Assembly (NCBI GenBank): GCA_035344155.1
Contig: DAORAL010000023.1
Location: forward strand, 1-64,000
DNA: 64,000 nt
Source: UBA1845 sp002338715
GTDB lineage: Bacteria; Planctomycetota; Phycisphaerae; UBA1845
Direction of reading: 5' to 3'
Made by a program: the position numbers and the translations under genes. The notes under the pieces were generated by a model. It was not told where the DNA came from. It saw nothing but the letters and a program-made list of their open reading frames with translations, and did not search any database. Positions 44,007 to 52,500 of the stretch are shown here, one piece after another; the first letter of the stretch is position 1; every line of letters starts with the position of its first letter.

Positions 44007-45518
44007 ATGGCCTACGAAGTTCTCGCCAGAAAATATCGGAGTCGCGATTTCGGTGAGATCGTCGGGCAGGGGGCGATCGCCACCACGCTGAAGAACGCGA
44101 TCGAGATGGGGCGTATCCACCATGGGTATCTGTTCACGGGGACGCGCGGGGTTGGCAAAACATCGATGGCGCGGATTCTGGCCAAGGCGCTGAACTGTCA
44201 TAACAGCGACGGTCCGACGGCGACGCCGTGCAGCGAGTGCGAATCGTGTTTGCGGATTGCGGATGGTTCCGATCTGGATGTGGTCGAGATCGACGCGGCG
44301 AGCAATACGGGCGTTGACAACATTCGCGAGCTTCGCAGCAATGCTGCGTTTCGACCGGCCCGTTCGCGGTTCAAGGTTTACATCATCGACGAAGTCCACA
44401 TGCTCAGCAGCGGTGCGTTCAATGCGCTGCTTAAGACGTTGGAAGAACCGCCCGAGCATGTCAAATTTATCCTGGCGACGACCGAGACGCACAAGGTTCC
44501 CGCGACGATTCAAAGTCGATGCCAACGGTTTGATTTTAGAAGCATCAGCCCGGCTGACATTGGCGAGCAGTTGCAGTCGATTCTTGAGCGTGAAGGGATC
44601 ACCGCTGACCCGATCGTGGTGCGCCGCGTGTCGCGTGCGGCGAATGGTTCGATGCGCGATGCGTTGTCGTTGCTGGATCAATTGCTGGCGTATGGGGCGA
44701 GTAACCTGACGGCAGAGACGATTGAAGATGTGCTGCCGGGCGGTCACGATGAAACGTTGGCCGCATTGGTGGATGCGATTGCGCAGCACGATGCGGCGAA
44801 GGCGTTGGAATGCGTGGATCGTTCGCTGATTTCCGGATACACGCCCGAGCGATTTTGCGAATCGTTCATCGAATATGCCCGCACGCTGATGATCCTGTCG
44901 ATTTGCGGTGGTGAGACCGAGTTGATTGACCTTGCCGGCCCGCAGCGCGAACAGCTTAATGCACAGGCCCGATCGTTCGATGCGGCGACCTATGTTTATA
45001 TGATCGGTTTGCTGGAAGAGACGCGCCGACGGGTGAAGTCCAGCAGTGCGCCGCGGCCTTTGATCGACGCGGTGGCTGTTCGCATAGCGCTGACGGAGTC
45101 GTTCGTCGACGTGGGCGAAGCGATCGAGAAGCTGGATCAAGGCGAAACGCCGGGTCGGGGTCAGCAGGCCAGTCATTCAAAAAAAAAAGTAGCCCCGCGC
45201 GAATCTGAATCGCCAATTTCGACGCCCGATATATCATCCAGACGTGAGTTGCCAGATCGCAGTGTGCCAAGAATCAGTGTTCCAGATCGCAATGTTCCAG
45301 ATCGCAGTGTTCCGGTTCGCGATGAGCCGACACCGGTTGCGGAAGAGTCGCAGGATGAACCGGTAAAGAGTCCGCGGCGGGCTGAGCGGCGGGTCGGGAC
45401 GATCTCGGCGGAAACGAAGCGAAAAATGTCGCAGCATCCGCTGATCAGGCAGGCGTTGGAGCAATCGGGCGGAACGCTGATCAATGTGCAGAAGTTGCAA
45501 GCGCCGACAGAAGACTAG
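44007..45518 (+). CDS. dnaX: DNA polymerase III subunits tau/gamma
   Basis: 503 residues from ATG 44007 (MAYEVLARKYR, the usual start); the in-frame upstream stretch to 43827 overlaps SRP RNA and is not coding. Walker A is GTRGVGKT (45-52), the zinc module Cys64, Cys75, Cys78, Cys81, Walker B IIDEVH (126-131), and the SRC arginine finger motif (170-172). Clamp-loader domain III follows to about residue 365. A run of ten A's at 45179-45188 then leads to a low-complexity linker with a pentapeptide repeat and a short conserved C-terminus. It is the ATPase of the clamp loader and is followed by ybaB and recR, the common bacterial order. Confidence 0.95.
   Translation: MAYEVLARKYRSRDFGEIVGQGAIATTLKNAIEMGRIHHGYLFTGTRGVGKTSMARILAKALNCHNSDGPTATPCSECESCLRIADGSDLDVVEIDAASNTGVDNIRELRSNAAFRPARSRFKVYIIDEVHMLSSGAFNALLKTLEEPPEHVKFILATTETHKVPATIQSRCQRFDFRSISPADIGEQLQSILEREGITADPIVVRRVSRAANGSMRDALSLLDQLLAYGASNLTAETIEDVLPGGHDETLAALVDAIAQHDAAKALECVDRSLISGYTPERFCESFIEYARTLMILSICGGETELIDLAGPQREQLNAQARSFDAATYVYMIGLLEETRRRVKSSSAPRPLIDAVAVRIALTESFVDVGEAIEKLDQGETPGRGQQASHSKKKVAPRESESPISTPDISSRRELPDRSVPRISVPDRNVPDRSVPVRDEPTPVAEESQDEPVKSPRRAERRVGTISAETKRKMSQHPLIRQALEQSGGTLINVQKLQAPTED
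45179..45188 (+). promoter_or_regulatory. Slippery A10 tract for programmed frameshift in dnaX
   Basis: Ten consecutive A's encode the end of Ser391 and three Lys codons. One A deleted gives an immediate TAG after three Lys (394 residues). One A added, or a -1 ribosomal shift, gives SSPARI then TGA (about 400 residues). Both products would be gamma-like, truncated after domain III. The mechanism is inferred from the Thermus A9 and E. coli A6G precedents. Confidence 0.7.
45249..45323 (+). repeat. 15-bp tandem repeat in the DnaX linker
   Basis: Five in-frame units of the form GTTCCAGATCGCAGT (45249, 45264, 45279, 45294, 45309) encode the pentapeptide (V/L)PDR(S/N), residues 415-439. Units 1, 3 and 4 are nearly identical; the second and last are diverged. 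Confidence 0.85.
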
Positions 45519-45658
45519 ATTTGGCAGAAGACTGAATTTGGCAGAAGATTAGATTCGGCGAAAGAGTAAGCGGAAGTGAAACAGGGGAGTTCGGATGGTG
45601 GGCTGATCGCCAGCCTTCGTCCGATTTTGAAGTCTGAAGTGAACTTGAATGGAGTACC

Positions 45659-45994
45659 GTGCCAATGTTGGGTGGACTTGGAAACATGATGGAAATGATG
45701 AAGAGTGCCAAGGATATTCAGGCACGGATGGCCGCCTTTCAGGAAGAAGTCGAGCGGATGCGTTTCGACGCGGAGACCGGCGGTGGGGCGGTGCGTGTGA
45801 CGCTGGACGGCAAGTTTCGCATGGTCGATTTGAAGATTGAACCATCGGCAATGGAAGATCGCGAACTGCTGGAAGACCTGATCATGTCGGCGGTCAATGC
45901 CGCAGCGATACGCGCGAAGGAAGCGATGAAAGCGGAGTTGTCAAAGGTGACCGGTGGGATCAATATTCCTGGGTTGAGTGATATGTTGCCGTAA
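45659..45994 (+). CDS. ybaB: YbaB/EbfC nucleoid-associated protein
   Basis: 111 residues from GTG 45659 (an ATG two codons later, at 45665, is an equally likely start; GGAG lies just upstream of both). Family pattern: LGNMMEMMKSAKDIQARMAA, then DAETGGGAVRVTLDGKFRMV and LKIEPSAMEDRELLEDLIMSAVNAA, ending in the flexible GINIPGLSDMLP tail. YbaB forms tweezer-shaped dimers that bind DNA. It sits between dnaX and recR as in most bacteria. Confidence 0.95.
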   Translation: MPMLGGLGNMMEMMKSAKDIQARMAAFQEEVERMRFDAETGGGAVRVTLDGKFRMVDLKIEPSAMEDRELLEDLIMSAVNAAAIRAKEAMKAELSKVTGGINIPGLSDMLP

Positions 45995-46000
45995 GGGTGA

Positions 46001-46069
46001 GTGACGAAGTGACGAAGTAACGGAGTAACGGAGTAACAACTTCACTTCGTCACTCCGTCACTTCGTCAC
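46001..46069. repeat. Tandem/inverted hairpin between ybaB and recR
   Basis: The left arm (46001-46037) holds short repeats GTGACGAAG/TGACGAAGT/AACGGAGT and the right arm (46041-46069) the inverse, CACTTCGTCACTCCGTCAC. The result is a hairpin built of 8-9-bp units, located in an otherwise tight operon. Confidence 0.8.
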
Positions 46070-46090
46070 TGCCGTCCAAAGAGATCCTCC

Positions 46091-46687
46091 ATGGGCAAAG
46101 TCGAAATCGAATCGCTGGAGCAGTTAAAACAGGCGTTTCAAAAACTTCCCGGTATTGGACCGCGAAGTGCCGAGCGCCTTGCGTTTCATATTTTGCGCAG
46201 CGATCGGCAGGAAGCGGCTCGTTTGGCCGACGCCATCATTGCGGTTAAAGACCGCGTCATTCATTGCAGCACTTGTTTTAATCTCACCGAAACCGATCCA
46301 TGCAATTTGTGTTCGACGGCCAACCGCGATCACACGCAGGTCTGGGTGGTTGAACAACCGAAGGATGTCATCGCGCTGGAGCAGACGGGTCTGGTGCGCG
46401 GCGTTTATCACGTTTTGATGGGGCACATCGCGCCGCTGGATGGCATCGAACCGGGTGACCTGACGATCGACGCGCTGATGAATCGCGTGAAGTCCCAGGG
46501 CGTGACCGAGGTGATTCTCGCGACGAACCCGACGATCGAAGGCGATGGGACCGCGCTTTACCTCGAGAGCCTGCTCGCAGACACGAGCGTCAAAGTCACG
46601 CGCTTGGCACGCGGGCTCGCGGTCGGTTCGCAGTTGGAGTACGCCAGCCTGGGCATGCTCGAAGCCGCGATTCGCGGCCGCACCTAA
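46091..46687 (+). CDS. recR: Recombination protein RecR
   Basis: 198 residues. The N-terminal HhH (FQKLPGIGPRSAERLAFHIL), the four-cysteine zinc finger (CSTCFNLTETDPCNLC), the Toprim domain starting at VWVVEQPKDVIALEQTG, and the C-terminal ATNPTIEGDGTALYLESLL, RLARGLAVGSQLEYAS are all present. RecR works with RecF/RecO in loading RecA at gaps. ATG at 46091 follows GAGATCCTCC. Length is standard. Confidence 0.97.
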   Translation: MGKVEIESLEQLKQAFQKLPGIGPRSAERLAFHILRSDRQEAARLADAIIAVKDRVIHCSTCFNLTETDPCNLCSTANRDHTQVWVVEQPKDVIALEQTGLVRGVYHVLMGHIAPLDGIEPGDLTIDALMNRVKSQGVTEVILATNPTIEGDGTALYLESLLADTSVKVTRLARGLAVGSQLEYASLGMLEAAIRGRT

Positions 46688-47013
46688 ACCAAGCCTTCGA
46701 GCCAATTCTCACTCGATCCGAATGGACCAATCCGAAGTGACGGAAGCGATCTCGCCAATCGCACGGCGCGCAGCTCGCCTCCACAACGATCATATTGTCG
46801 CCGGCGCGCCGATTCAAGAACCAGCAATTCATTGCCGCCACGGTGCATTTCTCAAGTTTGCCTGATTGTCTCCCCGAACAATGTATAATGGAGCAGTGGT
46901 CCATCGACGATCGGCAGATTGATTCGTAATGATTCGTCGTTGGCGTTGGTATTTTGTTCTGCGAATGATAAGCTTTGCGCGTGGGTTTGATTACATCGTT
47001 TAAGTGAATCGAC
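46688..47013 (+). promoter_or_regulatory. Intergenic region upstream of rpoN with candidate -10 element
   Basis: 326 bases without a supported gene. TATAAT at 46884-46889 lies 125 bases before the rpoN ATG; the best -35 candidate is too far (20-base spacer), so only the -10 is noted. A short frame at 46722-46865 (47 codons) is not considered a gene. Confidence 0.4.
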
Positions 47014-48498
47014 ATGGCACCGGGATTGTCACAATCATTGGGTCAGTACATGCGGATGGAGCAGAAGCTCACGCCGCAGTTGATTCAATCGATGAGCATC
47101 CTGCAGCTCAATGCCATGGCCCTCGAAAACCGGGTGGCGGAGGAGTTGGAGAAAAACTTCTCCCTCGAAGAAGCCGAGCACGCACGATCCGATTCCGATC
47201 GCAATGGTTCTGAGCGCAGTCGATCTGAATCGGCGCAGCGAAACGGTGATGCCGGTCCCGATGACATCAATGGCGAAAGCTTCCAGCGTCTCGATCGACT
47301 GACGCGCGAATATGGCAGCGATGAATCGCGTGGGTTCGCCAACACCGTGTCGCGCGGGGCGATGGTTGGCGAGCGCGACGCCAAGATGGACGCAATGGCC
47401 AACGCGGCCAGCCGTCCGGAAAGCCTGGCCGAGCATCTGCTGGTGCAGTGGGCGGTGCTGGAACTCGATGACGAAATCCGTCGCGCCGGTGAGGCGATCA
47501 TCTACAGCCTGGAAGACGACGGCTACCTGCGCGTTCATCTTGATGAGATCGCGGCTGACAGTCGTCCCGAGTTGGCGGTTGCGTCGCTTGAAGAAGCATT
47601 GCCCCTCGTGCAACAGCTTGATCCGGTCGGTGTGGCTGCCCGCGATTATCAGGAATGCCTGCTACTGCAACTCGACGCGTTAACTGGTGACAACCGGATT
47701 GAAAAAGAACTCGTCCGCAATCACCTGCGCGATGTGGTCCGCAACCGATACCCCGCGATTTCAAAAGCCACGGGTTTTTCCGTCGGCGAAATCACCGAAG
47801 CGGTCAAAGCGATGCAGTCCACGTTGCACCTGCACCCGGGGTACACCGTGGTCGAACGCGAGATTCCGCGCATCACGCCCGACGTGATTATCGAAGACAG
47901 TGAAAGCGGCGGTGGTTTCGACGTGCGCTTGACGCGGGCGAGCAGTCCGCAGCTTCGTTTGAGCCAGTCGGCGATCGACATGCTTCAGGACAAATCGTCT
48001 TCCAAGGAAGTGCGCGATTTTGTGCGGAAGCATTTGGAATCCGCGAGCGCGCTGATCGACGCGATCAAGTTTCGCCGCGATCGGTTGAAGCTGGTGGCGG
48101 AGCGCATCGTCGAAAGACAAGCCGACTTCTTCGAGATCGGACCCGAAGGGCTCAAAGTCCTGCGGATGAGCGAGTTGGCCGACGAATTGGAATGCGACCC
48201 GTCGACCATCAGCCGCACGGTCGCGGGCAAGTACGTGCAGACGCCGCGCGGCATCTTCCCCATGCGGTACTTCTTCACCGGCGGGACCGAAAGCTCATCG
48301 GGCGAGAGCACGAGTTGGGACAGCGTCAAAACGAGCGTCCAAAAGCTCATCGAAGAAGAAGACAAAAAGAACCCATACAACGACGATCAGGTGGCGGCAT
48401 TGCTCAACGAACGCGGGATCGATATTTCGCGCCGCACGGTGGCCAAGTACCGCCAGCAACTGGGCATTCCGTCGTCAAGGCAGCGGAAGGAATTCTGA
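47014..48498 (+). CDS. rpoN: RNA polymerase sigma-54 factor
   Basis: 494 residues. Region I is Gln/Leu-rich (LTPQLIQSMSILQLNAMALE). A variable acidic region with Ser/Asp runs (about 55-100) links it to the core-binding part, which includes LDPVGVAARDYQECLLLQL. The C-terminus has the RpoN box ISRRTVAKYRQQLGIPSS just before the end and an upstream helix-turn-helix (LECDPSTISRTVAGKYVQTPRG). Sigma-54 needs an AAA+ activator. An NtrB-like kinase lies 1.1 kb downstream. The coding start at 47014 has no clear Shine-Dalgarno. Length is normal. Confidence 0.96.
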   Translation: MAPGLSQSLGQYMRMEQKLTPQLIQSMSILQLNAMALENRVAEELEKNFSLEEAEHARSDSDRNGSERSRSESAQRNGDAGPDDINGESFQRLDRLTREYGSDESRGFANTVSRGAMVGERDAKMDAMANAASRPESLAEHLLVQWAVLELDDEIRRAGEAIIYSLEDDGYLRVHLDEIAADSRPELAVASLEEALPLVQQLDPVGVAARDYQECLLLQLDALTGDNRIEKELVRNHLRDVVRNRYPAISKATGFSVGEITEAVKAMQSTLHLHPGYTVVEREIPRITPDVIIEDSESGGGFDVRLTRASSPQLRLSQSAIDMLQDKSSSKEVRDFVRKHLESASALIDAIKFRRDRLKLVAERIVERQADFFEIGPEGLKVLRMSELADELECDPSTISRTVAGKYVQTPRGIFPMRYFFTGGTESSSGESTSWDSVKTSVQKLIEEEDKKNPYNDDQVAALLNERGIDISRRTVAKYRQQLGIPSSRQRKEF

Positions 48499-48593
48499 TT
48501 GTCGTCATCAGTTGGGATACGATTCAAAGTCCGCGTGTAACAATACGCCCCACACCGTTGACTTGGACACCCTCCTGACTTAAATGTAGGCAC

Positions 48594-49511
48594 ATGCGAG
48601 TGGACCGGAGTCATTTGGCTTATTACTTGGTCATCGCATTGATCCCGTTGACGTCGTGCGCGTGCCTGTTTCCGGGGCAGCGCGATTCCAACCTGACGCA
48701 ATCCACATCAGACAATACAAACGAATCGCAAGGCGAGTCGGCTGACTGGTCGACGGGGGACGCGGGTTCAGACGCCGAATCTGAACCAACGGCATCGGGC
48801 ATGTCGATTGCGACCCGCTCCTCGGGAAAGCCAGCCGGTTCGGTTCACATGCAGTTTGACGTGCACCGCGTCGAAATCCCGATCGATGGCGAGCGACGTT
48901 CGTTGAGCCTCTGGAAACATCTGAATGAATCGCTGGGTGATCCGCAGTTGACGGCGCTGCTCGCACGCAACGGGCTTCGAGCGGGCAAGGGCGACAGGGA
49001 CGCTTGGCCGGCGATGAAGTCGATCATCGAAGAGTCGGGCGGACGGATGGGAACGTATCGCCATGTGGTCGACAACGGTTTATCGCTGCTCGTGAACCTC
49101 GACAGGACCGAGGGTGGCGAGTCGTATTTTCTGCATGAGCGCGGTGGTTCGTTGAAGGGTGGCAACCTGCCCGAAGGCACGAAGCGGATCAGCATCGACT
49201 ATGCCGCGCAGGATGGCGATGCGACCCGCGTGGTTTTGAAACTTGTGCCGGAATTGGAAGAAGCCCGCACCCGGACGCGATGGGTCGAAAACGACGGGAA
49301 CGTCGTCAATGTGCAGGATCATGAGGGCATTCGGTTTGACGAATTGGCTGTCCTGGTCAAACTTGCGCCTGGTGAATTCGTCGTTCTCGGCAGCAGTGAG
49401 CAAGCCGACAACGGTTACCTAATCGGCAGTCGTTGGTTGTCGTCGATGTTGGGTATGCAGAAGCACGAAACGATTTTGTTCATTCGTCCGCAATTGGTGC
49501 GGGTGAATTAG
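48594..49511 (+). CDS. Predicted lipoprotein of unknown function
   Basis: 305 residues from ATG 48594. A hydrophobic N-terminus (LAYYLVIALIPLTSC) ends in an LTSC lipobox with a second Cys two residues later. A Ser/Asp/Glu/Gly-rich disordered stretch (about 28-75) precedes a folded C-terminal domain with YRHVVDNGLSLLVNLDRTE and GYLIGSRWLSSMLGMQKHE. No domain was recognised. Located between rpoN and the histidine kinase, 62 bases from the latter, all in the same direction. Confidence 0.72.
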   Translation: MRVDRSHLAYYLVIALIPLTSCACLFPGQRDSNLTQSTSDNTNESQGESADWSTGDAGSDAESEPTASGMSIATRSSGKPAGSVHMQFDVHRVEIPIDGERRSLSLWKHLNESLGDPQLTALLARNGLRAGKGDRDAWPAMKSIIEESGGRMGTYRHVVDNGLSLLVNLDRTEGGESYFLHERGGSLKGGNLPEGTKRISIDYAAQDGDATRVVLKLVPELEEARTRTRWVENDGNVVNVQDHEGIRFDELAVLVKLAPGEFVVLGSSEQADNGYLIGSRWLSSMLGMQKHETILFIRPQLVRVN

Positions 49512-49573
49512 CCATGGTGTATTAGAATCAACAACGTGATCGAAACCGGACTCTCCCCAACCGGAATCTAAAC

Positions 49574-50668
49574 GTGAGCGACTTGCCTAATTCAGCGACT
49601 CCCGATGATCTGCATCGCCTCCTGTTTAACCAGGCCGGCATGGCGATGGTGGCTGTGGATCGTGACGGGAAGATCACGGCCTGGAATCGGGCGGCTCAGC
49701 GGATCTTCGGCGCACCAGCCACCGAGATGCTGGGCAGCGATTGGGTATCGTTGATTCCACTGGGAGAACGCGAAAACGCCTCGCGCTTGATGACCGAGTG
49801 CCTCAACGACGGTTCGGTGGCTGAGTTCGAATTTGCCATGCGCGACGAACTGGGCGAGCGGCGAAAATTGGCCGTCATCGTCACACCGGTCGCCAAGTCG
49901 GACGGTCAGCCGCTCGGTGGGTTGGCGTGCGTTCGCGACATAACCAATCGATTGGTGTTGCAGGAACGTCTCGCGTATCAGACCAAGATGGCCGCCCTGG
50001 GCGAGATGGCCGGCGCCATGTCGCATCACTTCAACAACATGCTCGGCAGCATCGTGACGAGCGTTGACTTCGCGCTTCAATCGCAAGATCCGGAAGTGCT
50101 CTCGCGCGTCTTGCGGAAGACGGCTGACACGCTGAATCGTTCAACCAATCTGGTCAGCAACCTGTTGGCCTTTGCCGAAGGTGACTTCCGCGACGCGACG
50201 TATTGCGAGTTGGGCGAAGCGGTGATCGATACGGTGAGCGAGACCCAGCGGCGGATTATTGGTACGAAGATCGAATTGGATTGTCGCATCGATTTGATCC
50301 CGGTCTTGCCCGTCCCCCGAACCGCAATGATGACGATGCTCCGCAATCTCGTGGACAACGCGATCGAGGCAATGCCCGAAGGGGGCAAACTCACGATGGT
50401 CCTTTCAGACGCCGGCGAGTGTGCCAGGATCGTTGTCGCTGATACCGGGCTTGGCCTCGACGAAGAATCAATTTCGCGCATCTTCGAACCGTTCTACACC
50501 ACGAAGCGCACCGACCACGACCCCGTGTTCAATCGCGGATTGGGGCTGGCGGTTGCCCACGGAATCCTCAAAGTTCTCCATGGGTCATTTTCAGTGAAAT
50601 CGACGCCAGGCCACGGTGCCGAATTCGTGGTCACGCTTCCCTATGCTGAAAACAACGTTTCACGTTGA
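49574..50668 (+). CDS. PAS-domain sensor histidine kinase (NtrB-like)
   Basis: 364 residues from GTG 49574. The PAS domain (about 20-130, AVDRDGKITAWNRAAQRIFG) contains no transmembrane part, so the sensor is cytosolic. The H-box is GAMSHHFNNMLGSIV (the phospho-acceptor His is in SHHF), the N-box LRNLVDNAIEAMPEGG, and the G-boxes VVADTGLGLDEESISRIFEP and GLGLAVAHGILKVLHG. This is close to NtrB/AtoS-type kinases that act on sigma-54 activators. No response regulator is adjacent, so it is an orphan in this window. rpoN lies upstream. Confidence 0.92.
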   Translation: MSDLPNSATPDDLHRLLFNQAGMAMVAVDRDGKITAWNRAAQRIFGAPATEMLGSDWVSLIPLGERENASRLMTECLNDGSVAEFEFAMRDELGERRKLAVIVTPVAKSDGQPLGGLACVRDITNRLVLQERLAYQTKMAALGEMAGAMSHHFNNMLGSIVTSVDFALQSQDPEVLSRVLRKTADTLNRSTNLVSNLLAFAEGDFRDATYCELGEAVIDTVSETQRRIIGTKIELDCRIDLIPVLPVPRTAMMTMLRNLVDNAIEAMPEGGKLTMVLSDAGECARIVVADTGLGLDEESISRIFEPFYTTKRTDHDPVFNRGLGLAVAHGILKVLHGSFSVKSTPGHGAEFVVTLPYAENNVSR

Positions 50669-51325
50669 CGGTCGCCGCACAAAATCTCAAGTGAGAGTTG
50701 CCTTGCGGTTTTGCTGGCATAACCTCCATAAACTGCCTATACTCTCGGCAATGAAGTGGGAGTTGGCGCTCGCCCGCTTCAGCCCGAGGTGTGTTTCGAA
50801 CTTCGCATCGATGTGGGTCGTTGAAGTGCCAGGGCCGCCCGAGTTTGCAGCTCGGTGGTCGTGGCTGGCGCTGTCGTCCAAGTTGACGACTGTTCATTCA
50901 GTGGCGTCCGTTGATTTTGCCATGGGGTGAATTTGGCCGTTGTAGGAAAAGTTGGAACCCTGCCGATATCCAGTAGAGCGGCGGTTTTCGTGGGCGAGTG
51001 GGTGACGGTTTTTTGGGGACAGTTTGTTGGGGCCCAGATATTGGGGCCAACAAAAATGGGGCAGCGTTCGAGACTGACGCGATATGCTTTGAGCATTTCC
51101 TCGATTGATCGTCCTCATGTCCACATGCAACGCCCCGCTGCTCTGGGGGTATCACACTGGTGAGGGGGTATCCAAGATTAACGTAAGCTGGGATGCATTG
51201 AAAGGTTGATATCTTAGGCTCGCATCGTGGCGTTTGATGCGACGACACAGCCATCAGCCTCCCAGTCCCCGATTGATGGTGAAGGGACTTTGTTGATTGT
51301 GAAGGCTATATTTCTCAGACGGGTT
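50669..51325. other. Long gene-free interval with a TATACT box and possible stem
   Basis: 657 bases with no supported gene. TATACT at 50738-50743 could be a -10 element in the plus direction; the -35 is weak. Downstream, GCCAGGGCCGCCCGAG (about 50829-50844) can partly pair with CTCGGTGGTCGTGGCTGGC (about 50852-50870). This could be a small RNA, but no known family fits. The part after 50940 is G/T-rich. The interval ends at the DUF1571 gene start. Confidence 0.4.
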
Positions 51326-52357
51326 ATGCATTTGAAAATCAATCCACAGAACAGAAATCGGCGTGATGCCGCGATGGTCGGACTTTGTGTCGTCGTGGCA
51401 TTCAGCATGCACTGCCAGCGTGACGCAAAGGTTCAAATGTTTGCGGGGCCGGCGACGGCTGATGCGTCGCGTCAACGAAGTGACGCAAACATGGCGAGCG
51501 CAGATCGCACCGAATCATCCCAGTCGTCGGACGTTCTCGTTGCAGATGCGCAAACGGTTGATTCCGGCGATGCCGATATGGCGCCGGGTGGCGCGATGGT
51601 GGCGGTGGCGTCGATTCAGGCCAAGCCAGTTGCATTGCCCGAGACGGCCAACTATGAAGATTTTGCCAAGCGCGACCCGCTGGGCTTCCTTCGTTTCTGT
51701 TGGGATCGATACAAGTCGAATGTTCAAGACTATCGTTGCACGTTTACGAAGCGCGAGCGCATCAACGGCGAATACATGCCTGAGCAAATCGCCGACGTTC
51801 GATTCCGCGAAAGCCCGTTCAGTGTCGACATGACGTTCACCAAGAACATCGGTGAATGTGCGCGGGCGCTCTACGTGGCTGACAAGTGGGTTGATGACGA
51901 AGGCAATCAGCAGGCGTGGGCCAAACCGGGTGGGGCGATCGTCCGACTTCTGATTTCAAAAATTCTCCAGCCCATTCACGGTGCCCGGGCGCAGAATGCG
52001 TCGCGTCGCACGATCGATCAGTTCGGGTTCGGAAAATCGTTTGAACTCATCATCCGCTATTCGGCCAAAGCGCAAGCTGAAAATGCCCTGACGCTTAACT
52101 ACACGGGCGAGGGTTCGGTCGGCGATCGGCCGACGTATCAGTTTGAGCGATTGCTTCCCTACGATGGCAACGAGGACAACTATCCGGATAGACTCCTGGT
52201 GTTCCATATCGATCAGGAGTCGCTGCTGCCCGTCGCGTGCTATGCCTATAGCGACAAGGAAGGCAATGACCTGCTGGGAAGCTACATCTACACCGATGTG
52301 AAGCTTAATCCCGGGTATTCACCGGAAGACTTTGACCCCGACCTCATCAACTTCTAG
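51326..52357 (+). CDS. DUF1571 family protein, probably exported
   Basis: 343 residues from ATG 51326 (a GTG at 51227 in the same frame is less likely). A hydrophobic N-terminal segment (AAMVGLCVVVAFSMHC) and a linker precede the DUF1571 core: KRDPLGFLRFCWDRYKSNVQ, DYRCTFTKRERINGEYMPEQ, FRESPFSVDMTF and LLPVACYAYSDKEGNDLLGSY. This domain is largely restricted to Planctomycetota and relatives and has no known function. It is followed by the SDR gene after 143 bases. Confidence 0.85.
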   Translation: MHLKINPQNRNRRDAAMVGLCVVVAFSMHCQRDAKVQMFAGPATADASRQRSDANMASADRTESSQSSDVLVADAQTVDSGDADMAPGGAMVAVASIQAKPVALPETANYEDFAKRDPLGFLRFCWDRYKSNVQDYRCTFTKRERINGEYMPEQIADVRFRESPFSVDMTFTKNIGECARALYVADKWVDDEGNQQAWAKPGGAIVRLLISKILQPIHGARAQNASRRTIDQFGFGKSFELIIRYSAKAQAENALTLNYTGEGSVGDRPTYQFERLLPYDGNEDNYPDRLLVFHIDQESLLPVACYAYSDKEGNDLLGSYIYTDVKLNPGYSPEDFDPDLINF

Positions 52358-52500
52358 GCGCTCGCGGCATTCTGAGTTACCAGCCAACGCAAAATCACCA
52401 AACAACTCACATGAACGGTGCGACACGGATTCCGAGTTGACCACCGCGACCATCGTTTCTATGTTTGGCGCTGAATTGAGGCACCAAGCGAGGGATCTTC

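Noticed and set aside
43998..45176. 392-codon frame on the minus strand
   Set aside because: It is the shadow of dnaX, with an Arg/Gln/His-rich product and no motif.
46722..46865. 47-codon frame between recR and rpoN
   Set aside because: No ribosome-binding site, no motif, and typical random composition; kept only as a remote possibility.
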